In this document: positions 34,701-46,437 of the stretch, piece after piece
How positions within the stretch are numbered: position 1 is the stretch's first letter
Layout: each line of letters begins with the position of its first letter
Source: Amoebophrya sp. A120
Lineage: Eukaryota; Sar; Dinophyceae; Syndiniales; Amoebophryaceae
Assembly: GCA_905178155.1 (NCBI GenBank)
Contig: CAJINV010000009.1
Span: 558,001 to 622,000 of the forward strand
Direction of reading: 5' to 3'
Length of the DNA stretch: 64,000 nt
Notes under the pieces: generated by a model
Seen by the model: the letters and a program-made list of their open reading frames with translations, nothing else
Told to the model about the DNA's origin: nothing
Database searches by the model: none
Made by a program: the position numbers and the translations under genes

Positions 34701-37700
34701 TCTACATACGACTGCGGCTCGAGGGTTGCAATTGGAAGTACAGCTCGGCATACCAACTGAAAATGTACTTGGCGAATGTGCCGGAGCAGAAATTTGTGGA
34801 AGGAAAAGCTCCAGACTTCTCGCACGATTTCACCACCGCGGGCAGTAAGGCGATCGTTGATGGTACCGAGCCGACTGTGAGCTACAGCGTCCAGAACAAG
34901 ACAGTGAGCTTGGAAAAAATTCAATTCGACAACGATCTGGGGACGACAGATTTGTTCGTGTTAATCACGGAGCACGGTGCAGCTCTTTCTTCGACAAGAA
35001 TGATCCCGGCTGCTACTGTAACCAGTGAATTACCAGTGAGGCAAATCATGATTCAGGAATTTAAGAATTTCGCGTTGACCAACTTTGACGATTTGTCAGC
35101 AGCAGTAAATGGGACACACGTCGGGAGTTCGAACGCCAGTCTGGCGGCCGGGGCTCCTTCTCTTCCAAGCCTGTCACTGACGTCGCCGAAGCCAGAAACT
35201 AGCCCTGTCAACTACAAGGTCATTTGTGGAGGATACTACACCAAGTTCGCCACGGGCGCTGCCGCGGCTGGAGCGATGTCGGGCAGCGGTTCCGGCCTGT
35301 CGATTGAAAACTGCGACTTGAAGCCCGACACTGAGTACGTGCTCACGTACTACGTGGAGAGAAGCGGCGTTGAACTGTCAGGCACAACCTACGAGGACAC
35401 AATCAAGATTGTGCCGACAAACGTGCACAGCAGGATGCCGCAACTGTCCGGCACACCGACACTGGACGTCGGGATTCCCGTTGAGTTCAATTTTCTCGCC
35501 GGCAGTGCGATTTTAACCCAAGCGGTTATCGAGAGGCTAGACAACGGTGCAACTTGCTCGCTGCGGAACCCACGAAACGTGACCAGTATGCTGTTGGAGG
35601 AGCAGGTGGTCACACAGGTTGGCGGTGGCATGGGGACGTACAGTAGTAGCAGCGCCGGTGCAGGAGCGTATGGATCGAATTCAGGTAGTTCCTCTTCGCA
35701 CAGCGGCCATGCGATGGCCGCCTCCTCCTACCGTCGCCAGCTGCAACAGCGCTACGCGATCGGCCCCAAGGAGCGCGCGTCCGGTGTAGATTTGACCCGC
35801 GGCAACTCTTTCGCGTCGAACGCAAACACGTGCCAACCGGATGCAAACCGGGCCTGCGGGGACTACGTGGCCAGTAGGTACTTCGAGGAGGAAGACGAGC
35901 AGACGAAAAGGAGAGTGATCCGAGCCAACGGGATCCCGAACCACCGGTACCACGTCGGCAGAGTGACGGTGAATCCGAATCAGGTCTGCGAACAGGGACG
36001 GGAATTCTCGTTGCCTTTGAACCCGGTGAAGCAGGCAAGCATGACCGAAACCAATATGGGGATCATCGGGATTCTGAAGACGGGCGCTTTCCTCTACAAC
36101 CACCTTTCAACCCCAAATGGAGAAAACGATGTGGCTGTGGTGATGGAAAAAGATTCTCTGGACACCTGTGGCGGTCACGCGGACCCGACTTGCAGCTACC
36201 ACTTGCACGAAGTGAAGAAAACGGATAGCTGCAGCTACGATTGCAGCAACGAAGACTGTCAGCTGATCGGGTACTTGCTTGATGGGTTTCCGCTGTACAG
36301 TAGCTGCAAAGGGTTACAGTCTTGCTACCAGCTGAAGAGCAACAGCGCGACGGCCGATGGAATATCGGGCGACGACACGAGCGACTACGAGTTTGTAAAA
36401 ACTGCGAGCTGCGACTTGGATGAAGCGAACGGATATGACTTTACGGGAAAAGAAATCCTGGATAACACAGGCAAAATGATGACTGGGTACGCCTATGTCG
36501 CGACCGACGCCTACCCGTATGTCATGCCCAAGTTCGCTGGCTACGTCGACACGGCGCTTAACCTCCGCACTATCGACGAGCCGGCCACGATCCCGCTAAA
36601 TCACGAAAACTGCCACGACACGCAGCAGTTTGGCGTTAGTGCTATGCGACCCATGAGCGAAGTGACCGGGGAAGTAGGAATCGCGCCAATTCTGCAGCAA
36701 GACTTGGACATCCAGGAGAAGGGATCCGATGTCGCGAAAGTGGTCGGCACAATGCAGGAACCCGCGATCGCAGACGAGCACAGCAGGATGCGCAGCAGCA
36801 CGGAACTTGTGTACCGGTACTCCGCTGCTTTTCCTCTCTCGGACTTCGATTGCGGCCTCGACTTCTTCACTGAGGTCATGATCTCCAGCAGCGGCAACTC
36901 TTCTGCGTCAGCAGTGCAGACGTACCGGGAATTTGCCATGAAATTCTACGTTGAAGAGTATCTCCCTGCGGAAACCTCCACGGGGGGCGTTGCTCCGACG
37001 CCGACAGACGCGCTGCACTTCTCTGCATCTACTGGCCACTCGACGAAATCCTACGGTGGGCAGTGGTCCTCGCCGTTTTTGGTCGTCTTCAACCCCCAGA
37101 CCGGCCCGGCGTTCGCGAGAAACCCCGTGCTGCTCGACGCCGGGAACTTCATCGCCAAGAACAAGGTCGGGGTGCAGTTTTCCGTGAGGACTTACGGGCA
37201 TGCGAGCGTGTTTCTGGTGCCGAAGTCGAAGACCGTCGTTTTGTCCGAGCATGGAAGTGTGGACTTGACTGCGACAGACGTTGCGACGCAGGAGCTGATG
37301 AGTTTGTACAACGTGTCCTTCACAACTGCGGACGAGCTGAATGTGTACGCCTCCGCGAGTGAGACGGTGCCGAAAGATGCTGCTGCCGCTGCAGGAGCAG
37401 CAGTACCTGGAAACAACTCCACCGCAGCGTCCCAGAGTCCGAGCCGTCACTTGCTTCCGATCCAACTTCGGCAAATGCTAAGTCTGGAAGGGATTTGCGA
37501 GGACACGGAGCGGCCGGTCTTCGCGAACGTTCTGTACACGGTGCTACTGATGAACTGTGATATCAAGTCTGGCGTCGAGTACATGCTGTTTGTGTACTTG
37601 GAAACGAAAACAACCGTGGCAGCGACAAGCGCAGCATCAACTTCAAGTTCTACCGCTCGACAGCTTGCAGGAGCGCCAGGCCTCGCATCATCTTCGTCGT

Positions 37701-38387
37701 ACCTCGACTACTACTTGCAACGCAGGATACTGCAGGACAGCGGTGGTACAGCGGATTCCAACTCTACCGCGTCAGACGGAGACACTACAACAGTCACCGC
37801 GTCTTTGATGTCTGGTGGATTATCGGTAAACCCGTTTTTCAGCAACGACTTTCTCGTTACGCCGCATTTGTGGCAGACGCCGAGACCAAACTACGTTTGG
37901 ATGATGCTGGAGCCCGCACGAAAGATCGGCAGAATGTGGCTGCTGATCGTGCCGAAAAAGCGCATTGGCGGTTCCTACTCCGCGCGGAATTTGACGCACG
38001 ACGAGTCCTTCGGGGAGGTGGTGGTAGATGTGTTGGTTTCGGGTTCCTCAAGTGCAACAGGTGCAGCAGCGAATTCAAATTCTTCCATGCAAGACGACGA
38101 GGCGGTGTCCGTGGAAAAGCAAACTTTTCTCTTGAACCGGGAAAGTGTCAAGCAGCTGCTGGCGAACATGGTTTCGATCTCCGATCCGGTGTATGTTTCG
38201 CAGCAAATGGAGTACGAGAATTTCGACCTCGATATTCCGACGGCGAGGAAAGAAATCTTCTACTCTACGAACGCAGACTTAAACATCACGACGAGTGTGG
38301 GCGGGGGCGATGGTGGAGCAACTACATCTTCAAGCGCTACTTCGATGCAGCTCTTGCCCATGTGCGGTCTCGCCAACGTGGAGGTTG
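31744..38387 (+). CDS. Giant surface protein, exon 8 (Cys-paired repeats and first YHYH domain)
   Basis: About 2,214 residues. It continues the Cys-paired repeats (about eight recognisable copies, several diverged) with Asn/Ser/Thr-rich inserts at about 32330-32510, 34510-34610, 37380-37440 and 37620-37800 that carry many N-glycosylation sequons (NDT, NAT, NGT). A YHYH-type domain spans about 35830-36540: NGIPNHRYHVGRVTVNPNQV, DTCGGHADPTCSYHLH, LIGYLLDGFPLYSSC and ANGYDFTG. The family signature Y-H-Y-H is Y-H-L-H here. YHYH proteins are mostly secreted and of unknown function, so the domain supports an extracellular location but not a reaction. Confidence 0.8.
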
Positions 38388-38496
38388 TATCCACAGAAAA
38401 AAACCCATCCACATCCAATTAGTGATGCAAAACACGTATCAAATCATGTGTTTGTCATGCAAAAAATGGATGTGGATGGGTTTTTTTCTGTGGATA
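38388..38496 (+). mobile_element. Introner-like element, intron 8
   Basis: 109 bp. The inverted ends are perfect over 29 bp, starting TATCCACAGAAAAAAACCCA. Perfect direct repeat GGTTG (38383-38387, 38497-38501). Excision gives N-V-E-V-D-R-A-S-D-D-G. TTTGTCATGC lies at the centre. This is the cleanest and probably youngest member of its family in the window. Confidence 0.92.
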
Positions 38497-38501
38497 GGTT
38501 G

Positions 38502-41500
38502 ACCGCGCTTCCGACGACGGCGAGTATCACACTGTGCCGATCCGGCACTGCGATTTTGCGGATAACGAGGAGTATGAAACTTTTGTCTACCTTGAGCAGG
38601 GCATCAACGGCACCGAGTCGGTCGGGTTGACGGCTTTGCACCGGCAGGTGCTGCAGGATGTGCAAATTGCCGTGAAAGAGGCCAGCAGCGACTTCGTCGA
38701 CTTCCCCACGGTGTTGCCGAGAACGGAGATCGACGAAGTCACGGGGTTTACCGTCATCGACCCCGCTTTGGGCGAAAATGGCCTGCCAACGACGCAAAAG
38801 ATGGAATTTTCCGAGGGCTTCAGAATCCAATTCCGGGCTTCCAATCCAGGGCGTGTGTGGGCGTCGGTGATTTTGAAAAAGGATCTCGACAAAGTGTATG
38901 ACGAGTCGATCCAGCAGAAGTTCGGCTTCTTGCACTGGAAGAGAAATTTGCTGCAACTGAGCCAGGGGGACAAGAGCTTCTGCCAGTACTTTGGCGAGTA
39001 CTTCCCGACGTTGCCGCCCTACGACCCAGCTGTTGTGGCGTTCGATTCTGGCTTTAACGAGACAAACTTCACGGATACTACTGATGTGAGTACTGATGGT
39101 GCGCCACCAGATGAAGATAACAGCACTACTACTGGCGTTCCCACGACGTCTACAACCACGACCACCACCATCACCGCGGTGCGCAGAGTCATCCATCAGT
39201 TCAGCAACGGAACAGTGGAACTCGGCTTTTCCAAGTGCGAACTGCTCGTCCGCTCCGAGTACTTTGTCGTTGTTTACATCGAGGACATTCAGGGACTGGC
39301 GGACGGGGTGATTGCGCCGCCCGTAAATTTGGAAGTGCCTTACTCCAATCTCTTCGTCAACGCGGACGACGATAGCTTCGCGACGCGAGCGCAGGTGCTG
39401 GTGCTGGATTCAACGGTCGACTTCGACACGGCGGGTGCAGCAGCAGCAGCAGCAAGAGCTTCCACCTCCGGCGTTGAACAAGATTCCTTCCAGTTGAAAG
39501 CAGAGATTACGAATGAGTATTTCGCAACTGAGCAGGAACAAATCATCGCTCGTACTCCGAAACCGACGGTCGACATCGACGAGGATGTTCTGGTCCTTCT
39601 CTCCGGCACTGCCCGCTCTCCGCGGCTGGAATTTCTGTCCACGCCCAACGCCCTGGACGTCTCGGTGCGGTACCGACTGCTCCGCCCCAACGGAAACCTC
39701 TTTGCCCGCGTCTCCGAGATCCCCTTTCTGCAGCAGAACGCGCTGCGAATCATTGAAGAAAACTACGCGACACAGGAGAACGCGGTTTTGTCGCTGAAGA
39801 ACCGAACGGCGGACGAAACCTGCCCGGGGGTCTTGTACCGGCACGACCACAGTTTGGCTCCGAGTGGGTCGGTGGTGACAAGCGGTAGTGCGGCTGTTGT
39901 TGTGAACAGTACCAGCAACGCGACATCTTCCGCAGCCAATGTGTCCGCGCAGCTCGCCGGCATGGATTCCGACAATTCCGAGGATGTGAACGTGACGGTG
40001 GTCGATCCTACGACAGTTGTCACCACTTCCACCCCGATGCCGTTTCAGAACACCTACTTCAGCCTGCAGTTTCCCTACTGTCCCGGGCTCAACGCGTCCG
40101 ACACGGGGGCGAATTCGGCCGGGTTAGTGTACCTTTTGGAGGTGTACGCAGAGGAGGAGCAGCAGTCCGCGATCGTGGTCCAGGGGGAAACCTTTCTGGA
40201 CGACTTTGCGTACAAGGCGAGCATCTTGGATGAGCAAGCACTGTATCACTCCCAACCAGAGTTGACGATGAACGGGAAAAACATCTCCAACGCGTTGCTC
40301 CTCGCTGACAACTACACCGAGGGCGTGAACGTCGAGCAAATGACCAACAAGCCTGTGCTGAACACGGGACAATTGGAGCGGGTTCTCTTCACGCCGAAGC
40401 AGGTCGGCGCGTTCACCCAGGCGCCGTTTATCTTCGTGGAGGAGATCACGGTGAACGGTATCCGGTTTGAGTTCACCACGCGAAGGGACGGCATGCTCAC
40501 TGCGGGGCTCGTGAAGCAGACGGAGTTTTCGCTGTACCTGGAAACCTTGAACGCCACCGCGTACTTCCAGGGCGCGAAAAAGGACTGCCAGCGGCACTTG
40601 TCCAAGGTGATCGCGGACGTGAAGAACATTCAGTATTTTTACAACTGTAAGCTGGAAATGGGCAGTGAGTACTTGCTGGTCGTGTTGATCACGGAGACAA
40701 ACGACGAGGTCGGGTTGCTCCCAGATTTGGACAACTACTACAAGGTGATGACGTCGAATTTGACTTCTCCCCTGCAACGAACCACGATGAGCGACAACCG
40801 GCTGCTGTGGTTCGATTTTATTCGGGAGAAGTATGGATCCGGGGACATGCGCCAGCTATCCAAGATGAAAGACGCGACCGGCGTTGAGAAATTGTGGATT
40901 GACAGTCTGGGCTCTGCTTTGGCGCTCGCTACCGCAGTGCCGCAGCCTGCATCCGATATGGCAGCTGCGAGCGCGATTACTTCTGCGCAGCAGACTCTAC
41001 AACCGGCGCCACAGGACATGCAGGACCTGTTCGCCAGAACGAATCCCGAGTACGGCGAAGTGGAAGCGACTTCCTACCTGAAACGCCGCTACCACCCCTG
41101 GATTCTGGAAAAGGCGACAGAGGGCACGTGGAACTACGCCCCGTTCGTCGTGCAGAAGCGCCCCAGTTTGGAGTTCGCCGTCGACCCGTCCGTCGCCAGC
41201 AAGGACGCGGTAAGGTCCGGAACTCTCCCCGTGTCCTTTCAGCTGACACTCCCCTCCGCGCTGGACGGAACCAAAGTGGATCTGTTCGCTGGCGGGCTCG
41301 GTTTCGTCTGGGTCTACGTGTTCGACTACTTGGACAATTCCATTTTCGACATCATCAACAACATCATGGCAACTTTACCCGAAAGCGCGGACGACGGGCT
41401 GAGCTCGAACGATACGAATGACACGACCAGTAGTGGCGGTAGCACGTCCTCTCGTTTGCTGCAAGAAGCTGCAACTTCTTGGACCGACACAGTCCGTTGC

Positions 41501-42450
41501 TTCGTCCAGAAGCTTCCCGTCGACAACTACACCATGATTGTGAACCTGCCCAACTGCACGCTGCTCGCAAACGCCTCCTACGACGTCTATTTTTACGCCG
41601 CGAAGTCCGAGCAAGAGGCCGGCTCGCTGTTTGTCCGGACTTTTGGGGTGTCGCCCAGTAACGAGTTCGTCGCCTACCCGCTGGTAGACACGACAAAAGG
41701 GACGGGGCAATTAGGGATCTCTATTAAGTTGAAGCAGGCCGGATACGTTTGGGCAGGTTTGTTCCACTGCGTCGCGGATTTGACGTGCAACGTCGATGCC
41801 TTGACAAACCCGATTTCCCTGAAAGCGATTTTGGATGGGACGATCGCGAGTCCGAACTTGATCGTGGGCGGCAGCACCTGCGCGCTGAACGGAAAGCTCA
41901 TCGGCACTTTGTCAGGAACAGCTACTAGTAGCAACAGCAGCGCAAGTAGTACCTCTGTTGTTGCTCTCGCGAATCAGCACGAGTCGGAGGAAGTCACCTT
42001 GGTCTGTAAGGGGTTGGAGGCGGCGACAACGTACGCGATCGTCGCATATGCGGAAAACGCCATGAATTTCGACGATGGAAAGTCGTTCGGCCCGGTGGAC
42101 GTGATTTTCCCCGAGACGGCGAACTTCCTGGTTGAGTTCCCAGACTTTGCGCACGAGCTGGACAGCGACCCGTTTGATCATGACTTGTCGACTGTGGGCG
42201 ATTTAGGGGTTCTGTTCCGCGATCAGTTTTCTTTCCAGTACGACGGAAACCACTCAGACGCGCGAGTGTTGTTCTGGGCCGAGTCGAGCACGGGGAACCA
42301 GGACAAGGTAAACATTCAGAATTACCTGCAAGATGGCGCATTTGACACAAACGACACGAATGTGTTTTGTTTGTTCGATCGGCAGCTGGAGTCGCTTATG
42401 GAAGGAGAAGAAGGAAGCGTCAGACGGATCGCTTGTTGGCTCGATGATCT
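38502..42450 (+). CDS. Giant surface protein, exon 9 (Cys-paired repeats)
   Basis: About 1,316 residues with about five Cys-paired repeats (closing motifs LEVPYSNLFVNADD, RTFGVSPSNEFVAYPLVDT, VDVIFPETANFLVEFP). Low-complexity Ser/Thr/Asn inserts lie at about 39065-39175, 39880-39990, 41400-41460 and 41920-41960. An Ala run at about 39435-39460 comes from a CAG repeat. The exon ends ...RRIACWLDDL at a GTAAGC donor. Confidence 0.78.
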
Positions 42451-42796
42451 GTAAGCAAGATGATGGTTGATATATAGCACCGTCGTGCGTAATCTTAAGC
42501 ACGAGGATACTACGTGCATGATTTGTATCGGCCACAGTACCGTCGGGGGTAAGATTACTCAGCACGGTGTGAGGATTTCAAACTTTTTGTGTGCATGAGA
42601 GCGTCGCGAATAACGATATGCGCGATGGTGTGTTTCGCAATAAAAGACACACTTCACCGAGCCGTGCAGTACACCGCTGTGCAGGAGCATGCTTTCAGTT
42701 ACACTTTCATATGAACTTTGCTGAAGCAAGTATGATCCTCGTGATGTATATCTAATTTTTCCTTTTTGCAGCACCAGAATACGCCAGCTTCTGAAG
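42451..42796 (+). other. Intron 9 (probably GT-AG)
   Basis: 346 nt. Donor CT-GTAAGCAAG is strong. An in-frame stop precedes exon 10, so the acceptor must lie after it. CTTCTGAAG-G (42796) fits phase 2 and keeps the frame (D-D-L-R-F-R-L-L). A better polypyrimidine acceptor, CTTTCCTACAAG at 42834, would need another donor. No TIRs or direct repeats were found. The boundary is uncertain. Confidence 0.5.
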
Positions 42797-42974
42797 GCGC
42801 TTTCGTCTCCTTTCACTTTTCATACTTTCCTACAAGTTCTACCAGTCGAACAACATTATTTCGACCCAAGACTTCAACGTCACAGAAAACCGGTCCAACT
42901 ACACGAACTTCACCGACGAAAATGGTACGATCGAAACACAAGAGACGATCAACCAATTCAGCTACAGTTACACG
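42797..42974 (+). CDS. Giant surface protein, exon 10
   Basis: The well-supported part is FYQSNNIISTQDFNVTENRS to ...INQFSYSYT, a sequon-rich stretch (NVT, NRS, NYT, NFT). The first dozen codons depend on which acceptor of intron 9 is used. The right edge is an introner boundary, phase 0. Confidence 0.6.
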
Positions 42975-43157
42975 TATGCAACAGAAAGTGCCATTTCCCG
43001 TACATGGACAATAAACTGCGTTACACAAAACTTTTTCAACTTACTACTCGTGCTGAGTGGGTGTGAGATTCTTGATGAAGTTGAAGAAAAGTTTGTCATG
43101 TTGAAAGTGAAACTGCATATTCAAGTGAAGTGCTGTACGGGAAATTTCCAGTGGATA
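42975..43157 (+). mobile_element. Introner-like element, intron 10
   Basis: 183 bp. The ends share inverted ATTTCCCGTACA, set in from TAT ends by 18 and 12 bp. The flanks ACACG (42970-42974) and AGACT (43158-43162) match at three of five bases. Keeping the left copy gives S-Y-T-V-T-N-I; keeping the right copy would create TAG in frame. So the upstream copy is the one retained in mRNA, if the boundary is right. Same family as the element at 52237. Confidence 0.68.
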
Positions 43158-43162
43158 AGACT

Positions 43163-46123
43163 GTGACGAATATCACAAACCCAATCAACTTGACCGCGTA
43201 CCTGGAGGCGAATCGAAGGAACGTCACGCTGTCTTGCGGCCCAAATGTGTTCAAGTTCTGCGAAACCTACACCGCGGTCCTCTACGTGGACGCGGGTCGC
43301 GCGAACTACTGGGATGGGAGACTGTTTAAAAGAACCTTCACGCTCCCCTGCAGCAACGAATTCCTGCCGCCGGGCAGTAGTGCAGCAGCGACCACGATGA
43401 CGACGGCGGGACAGGTATCCGGTAGCTCCTCTGGCGGGACGGAACAGTTCTTGCAAATCGACCTATTGACGCAGGAAGGCGCGAGCGTGAAGTTCAAACC
43501 GGTGAGAGACGGAAAAATCTGGATCGCGGTGGTGGACCCCTTGATAGAAAATTCCGGGGTGTTTTCGACCGGGAAGGAGCTGATTCAGTTTATCAACAGC
43601 AGGAACAGCAGCGCTGGACTGTCTAACACTGCCTTCGCCGGGACAAACGGGACGCTGTTTCATCCGAAGTGCGCGCTGCAGGCCGATTGGGTTCTGGGTG
43701 GGAGTGGCTCAGCATCAGGTAGTTCAGCATCTGACGACGATAACTCTACGAACGACACCAGTACAACCACGAGCAGCAGCGGAGCTGCAGTGCCGGACGA
43801 CATGACGTCGTTGCTTCCCTTTGACGTCACGGGCTCCGAGCTGACTGGCGTCAACTTGACCAAGTGCAGCTTCCGCGCGGACCAGCCGTACACGATTTAC
43901 GCCTATGTCGCGGACACGAATGGGCTGGAGATCGACGGCACGCTGATCGCGCAGAACATCACCGTGCCCAGCTCTAACTCCTTCACCGCTGGCCCGTCTC
44001 TGGTCCGCATGGCCCCGATCAACGAGCAGAACAGCGTGCTCAAGACCATGCTGAACATTTCCGTCACGCCGGAGCGGTCTGGATTTATCTGGGCTGTGGT
44101 CTTGCCAGAAACGTCGTTGCCGACCAGCTCCCACTCCGGGTTTGATTTGGATACCGAGAACACAAGTCAACCACTGTTGTACACGACCGCGGTTGGCGGG
44201 AGTGCGGAAGCGGTGTCCTACGTCAACTACGAGGACGCGTTGTACTGGAACATTAAACAGCTAGCGGCCGACAGTTCAAAAGGCGTGAAAGCGGACAACT
44301 CCGTGGGCACTGCTCCGTCTGTCTTCTCTTTCCCGCCGGTAATTGCAAATTGCTCCATCGCGGCCGTTCCGGTGGAAGTGTCGATTGAGCTGTTCTTCAC
44401 GATGAACTGCCCCTTGATCCCTGAAAAGATGTACAGGATGTACGTGTACATCGAGGGAGTAGCAACCACCACTGACGGCTACAGCACCTACAAAAGGGGG
44501 CTGCTGTCCGACAAGATTGAGCTCGCGCAGCACTACAGAGAAAGAGTTTCCAACGCGTTTGAGCTGTTCCCGCGTTTGCTCGACGCGAGCACGCAGGACC
44601 GGATCTTCTTCGAGATGCGCCCCCTGATCGACTCCTTCGCCTGGGTCAAGGTTCTGCGGTACGAGACCGCGGTGCAGAGTGGCGTGATCTCCAAGGCGTT
44701 AGATATCGGGAAGAACTTCACGCGGTACAGCTCTCTGGACATCCTGACCATTGACGACATCAAGGCCGGCGTCGCGACGAGCTTGTGCGAGCTGAAAAAA
44801 CTGCCGTGGGCGACAAGCCTCTCTTCCTGGACGCTGACGAACTGCAATTTGCTGATGGGGGAGCGGTACGTGCTGTTCGTGTACGTGGAAAGCTTATCCG
44901 GCATGTCGTTACCGACCATCACGAGTGGCACTTTGACAAATGCAACCGCAAGCAGTGCTTCCGACGACGGCAGCAAGAGCAACGACACCAACAGCACGAC
45001 TGACGACGACAACTCGACGGGGAGATTGCTCAGTGACATACTGCTTCAGGCGGACCAACAACCTCACAAGGTGGAGCCCACGTACGAATACGTGGAGTTC
45101 ATTGGGCCTCTGACGCGCAAACAGGCGCGCGGCCTAGAGCCGATTCCAGAGCGGGTTCGTCGCGTCGTGCCGTCGTCGCTTCGGGAATACGTAGACCCTA
45201 GTACCCCAGCTGTTGCTGCGTCTGCAGGTCCCGCTATGTTCGACAAAGACTTCCAGGATAACTTCTACGGCCAGCGGCGACAGCTCAGTAGTGCAACTCC
45301 AGTCGCGGGTCTGATGGGTCCGGCCATCATGTTCCGACCTACGTTTTCTAACAGCTTCAAGACCAAACCCTACCTCCCGCCCAACTTGCAAACCACCGCA
45401 AACAGCATTTTCGTCACGTTCCAAGCCTCCGAACCGACGGGCCGCGCGTGGATCACGGTGGTGGACCCGCTCCTCGGGCCGGGTGGCTCTAGTCTCCGTA
45501 AGGGGAATGCTGCGAGTTACCAGTTCGACGAGGCCGCGCAGTCTCTGTCCACGCCGGTGACCACAGCGGTAACTTCGCTCTTCCCTCCAGACCACACGCT
45601 GGACGATTTGCTGCAAGCCACCCCGCACAGCTGCTTGATCTCCAACCTCGCGATTGACGATTCCCTGCAGACAGTGGAGTTGAAGGATTGCCAGCTTCTC
45701 GCGGGCCAGAGCTACGAGGTGAAAGTTTACATCCAGGATAGTATGAAAGGCGTCTTCGACGGCATCATGTCGGAATCGCTGGAGGTGAACGTTCCCTACA
45801 GCAATCGGGTCCAGAACATCTTCCTCCAGTACCCCCTACCAGCGACGACACCGAACGCGGATGGCTTAAGCCTTACCTTCGTGCCTTCCTCCAGAGCGGG
45901 GGTCGCGATCGTGAACATCCAGCCGAAGGAGAACGCACGGACAGCCACAGTGGAAACGGTCCGCGCTTTTGCCGGGGCTCTCGGCGATCCCGTGACATGT
46001 CGGAAGACGAACGAGCCACTGCTTCAAGCGGGCGTGACTCTGAACGACACAACGACGCCGGTTTTGTTCTCGCTGTCCAACTGCCAACTGGAGTCGTACC
46101 AGGAGTACGCTGCCATGGTGATG
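43163..46123 (+). CDS. Giant surface protein, exon 11 (Cys-paired repeats)
   Basis: 987 codons with about five Cys-paired repeats; closing motifs include FTLPCSNEFLPPG, ITVPSSNSFTAGPSLV, RVSNAFELFPRLLDA, FSNSFKTKPYLPP and VNVPYSNRVQNIFL. Ser/Thr/Asn-rich inserts lie at about 43380-43440, 43700-43800 and 44940-45030. Phase 0 on both sides. It ends in TGATG, the duplicated 5-mer of the next introner. The stop seen at 46175 belongs to the element. Confidence 0.82.
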
Positions 46124-46432
46124 TATGGATGTGTCAGGTTTGAAATCGTCAAAGTTGAAATAGTTTGCCATACATAAAACGGATACCAGTTAGACCTACA
46201 GTTTGTATTCGGCGCATGACAAATTTTCCCGGTCCTGGAAGCGAGTCTGTCATGCGGTTTAGGGCAAAAGAGCTGCCTTCTGTCATGCTAGTCAGAAGTC
46301 CAATTCTTGACCCTTACCAGGACTATAATCTGCCTCCCGTGCGTCCTCTGCAATAGAGCCACTTTTTGTAGTCGCATTTTATGCATGACAAATCATCTCA
46401 ACTTTGACGATTTCAATCCTGACACTCCCATA
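46124..46432 (+). mobile_element. Introner-like element, intron 11
   Basis: 309 bp, the longest of the ordinary elements. Inverted ends of more than 40 bp starting TATGGATGTGTCAGGTTTGA. Perfect direct repeat TGATG (46119-46123, 46433-46437). Excision gives A-M-V-M-L-I-G-A. Several TGTCATGC/GCATGACA copies lie inside. Very similar to the element at 48754. Confidence 0.9.
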
Positions 46433-46437
46433 TGATG

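Noticed and set aside
23468-38422. A single uninterrupted 4,984-codon gene
   Set aside because: It includes element sequence at both ends and an introner at 31624-31738 marked by TIRs and a perfect GCGAA duplication.
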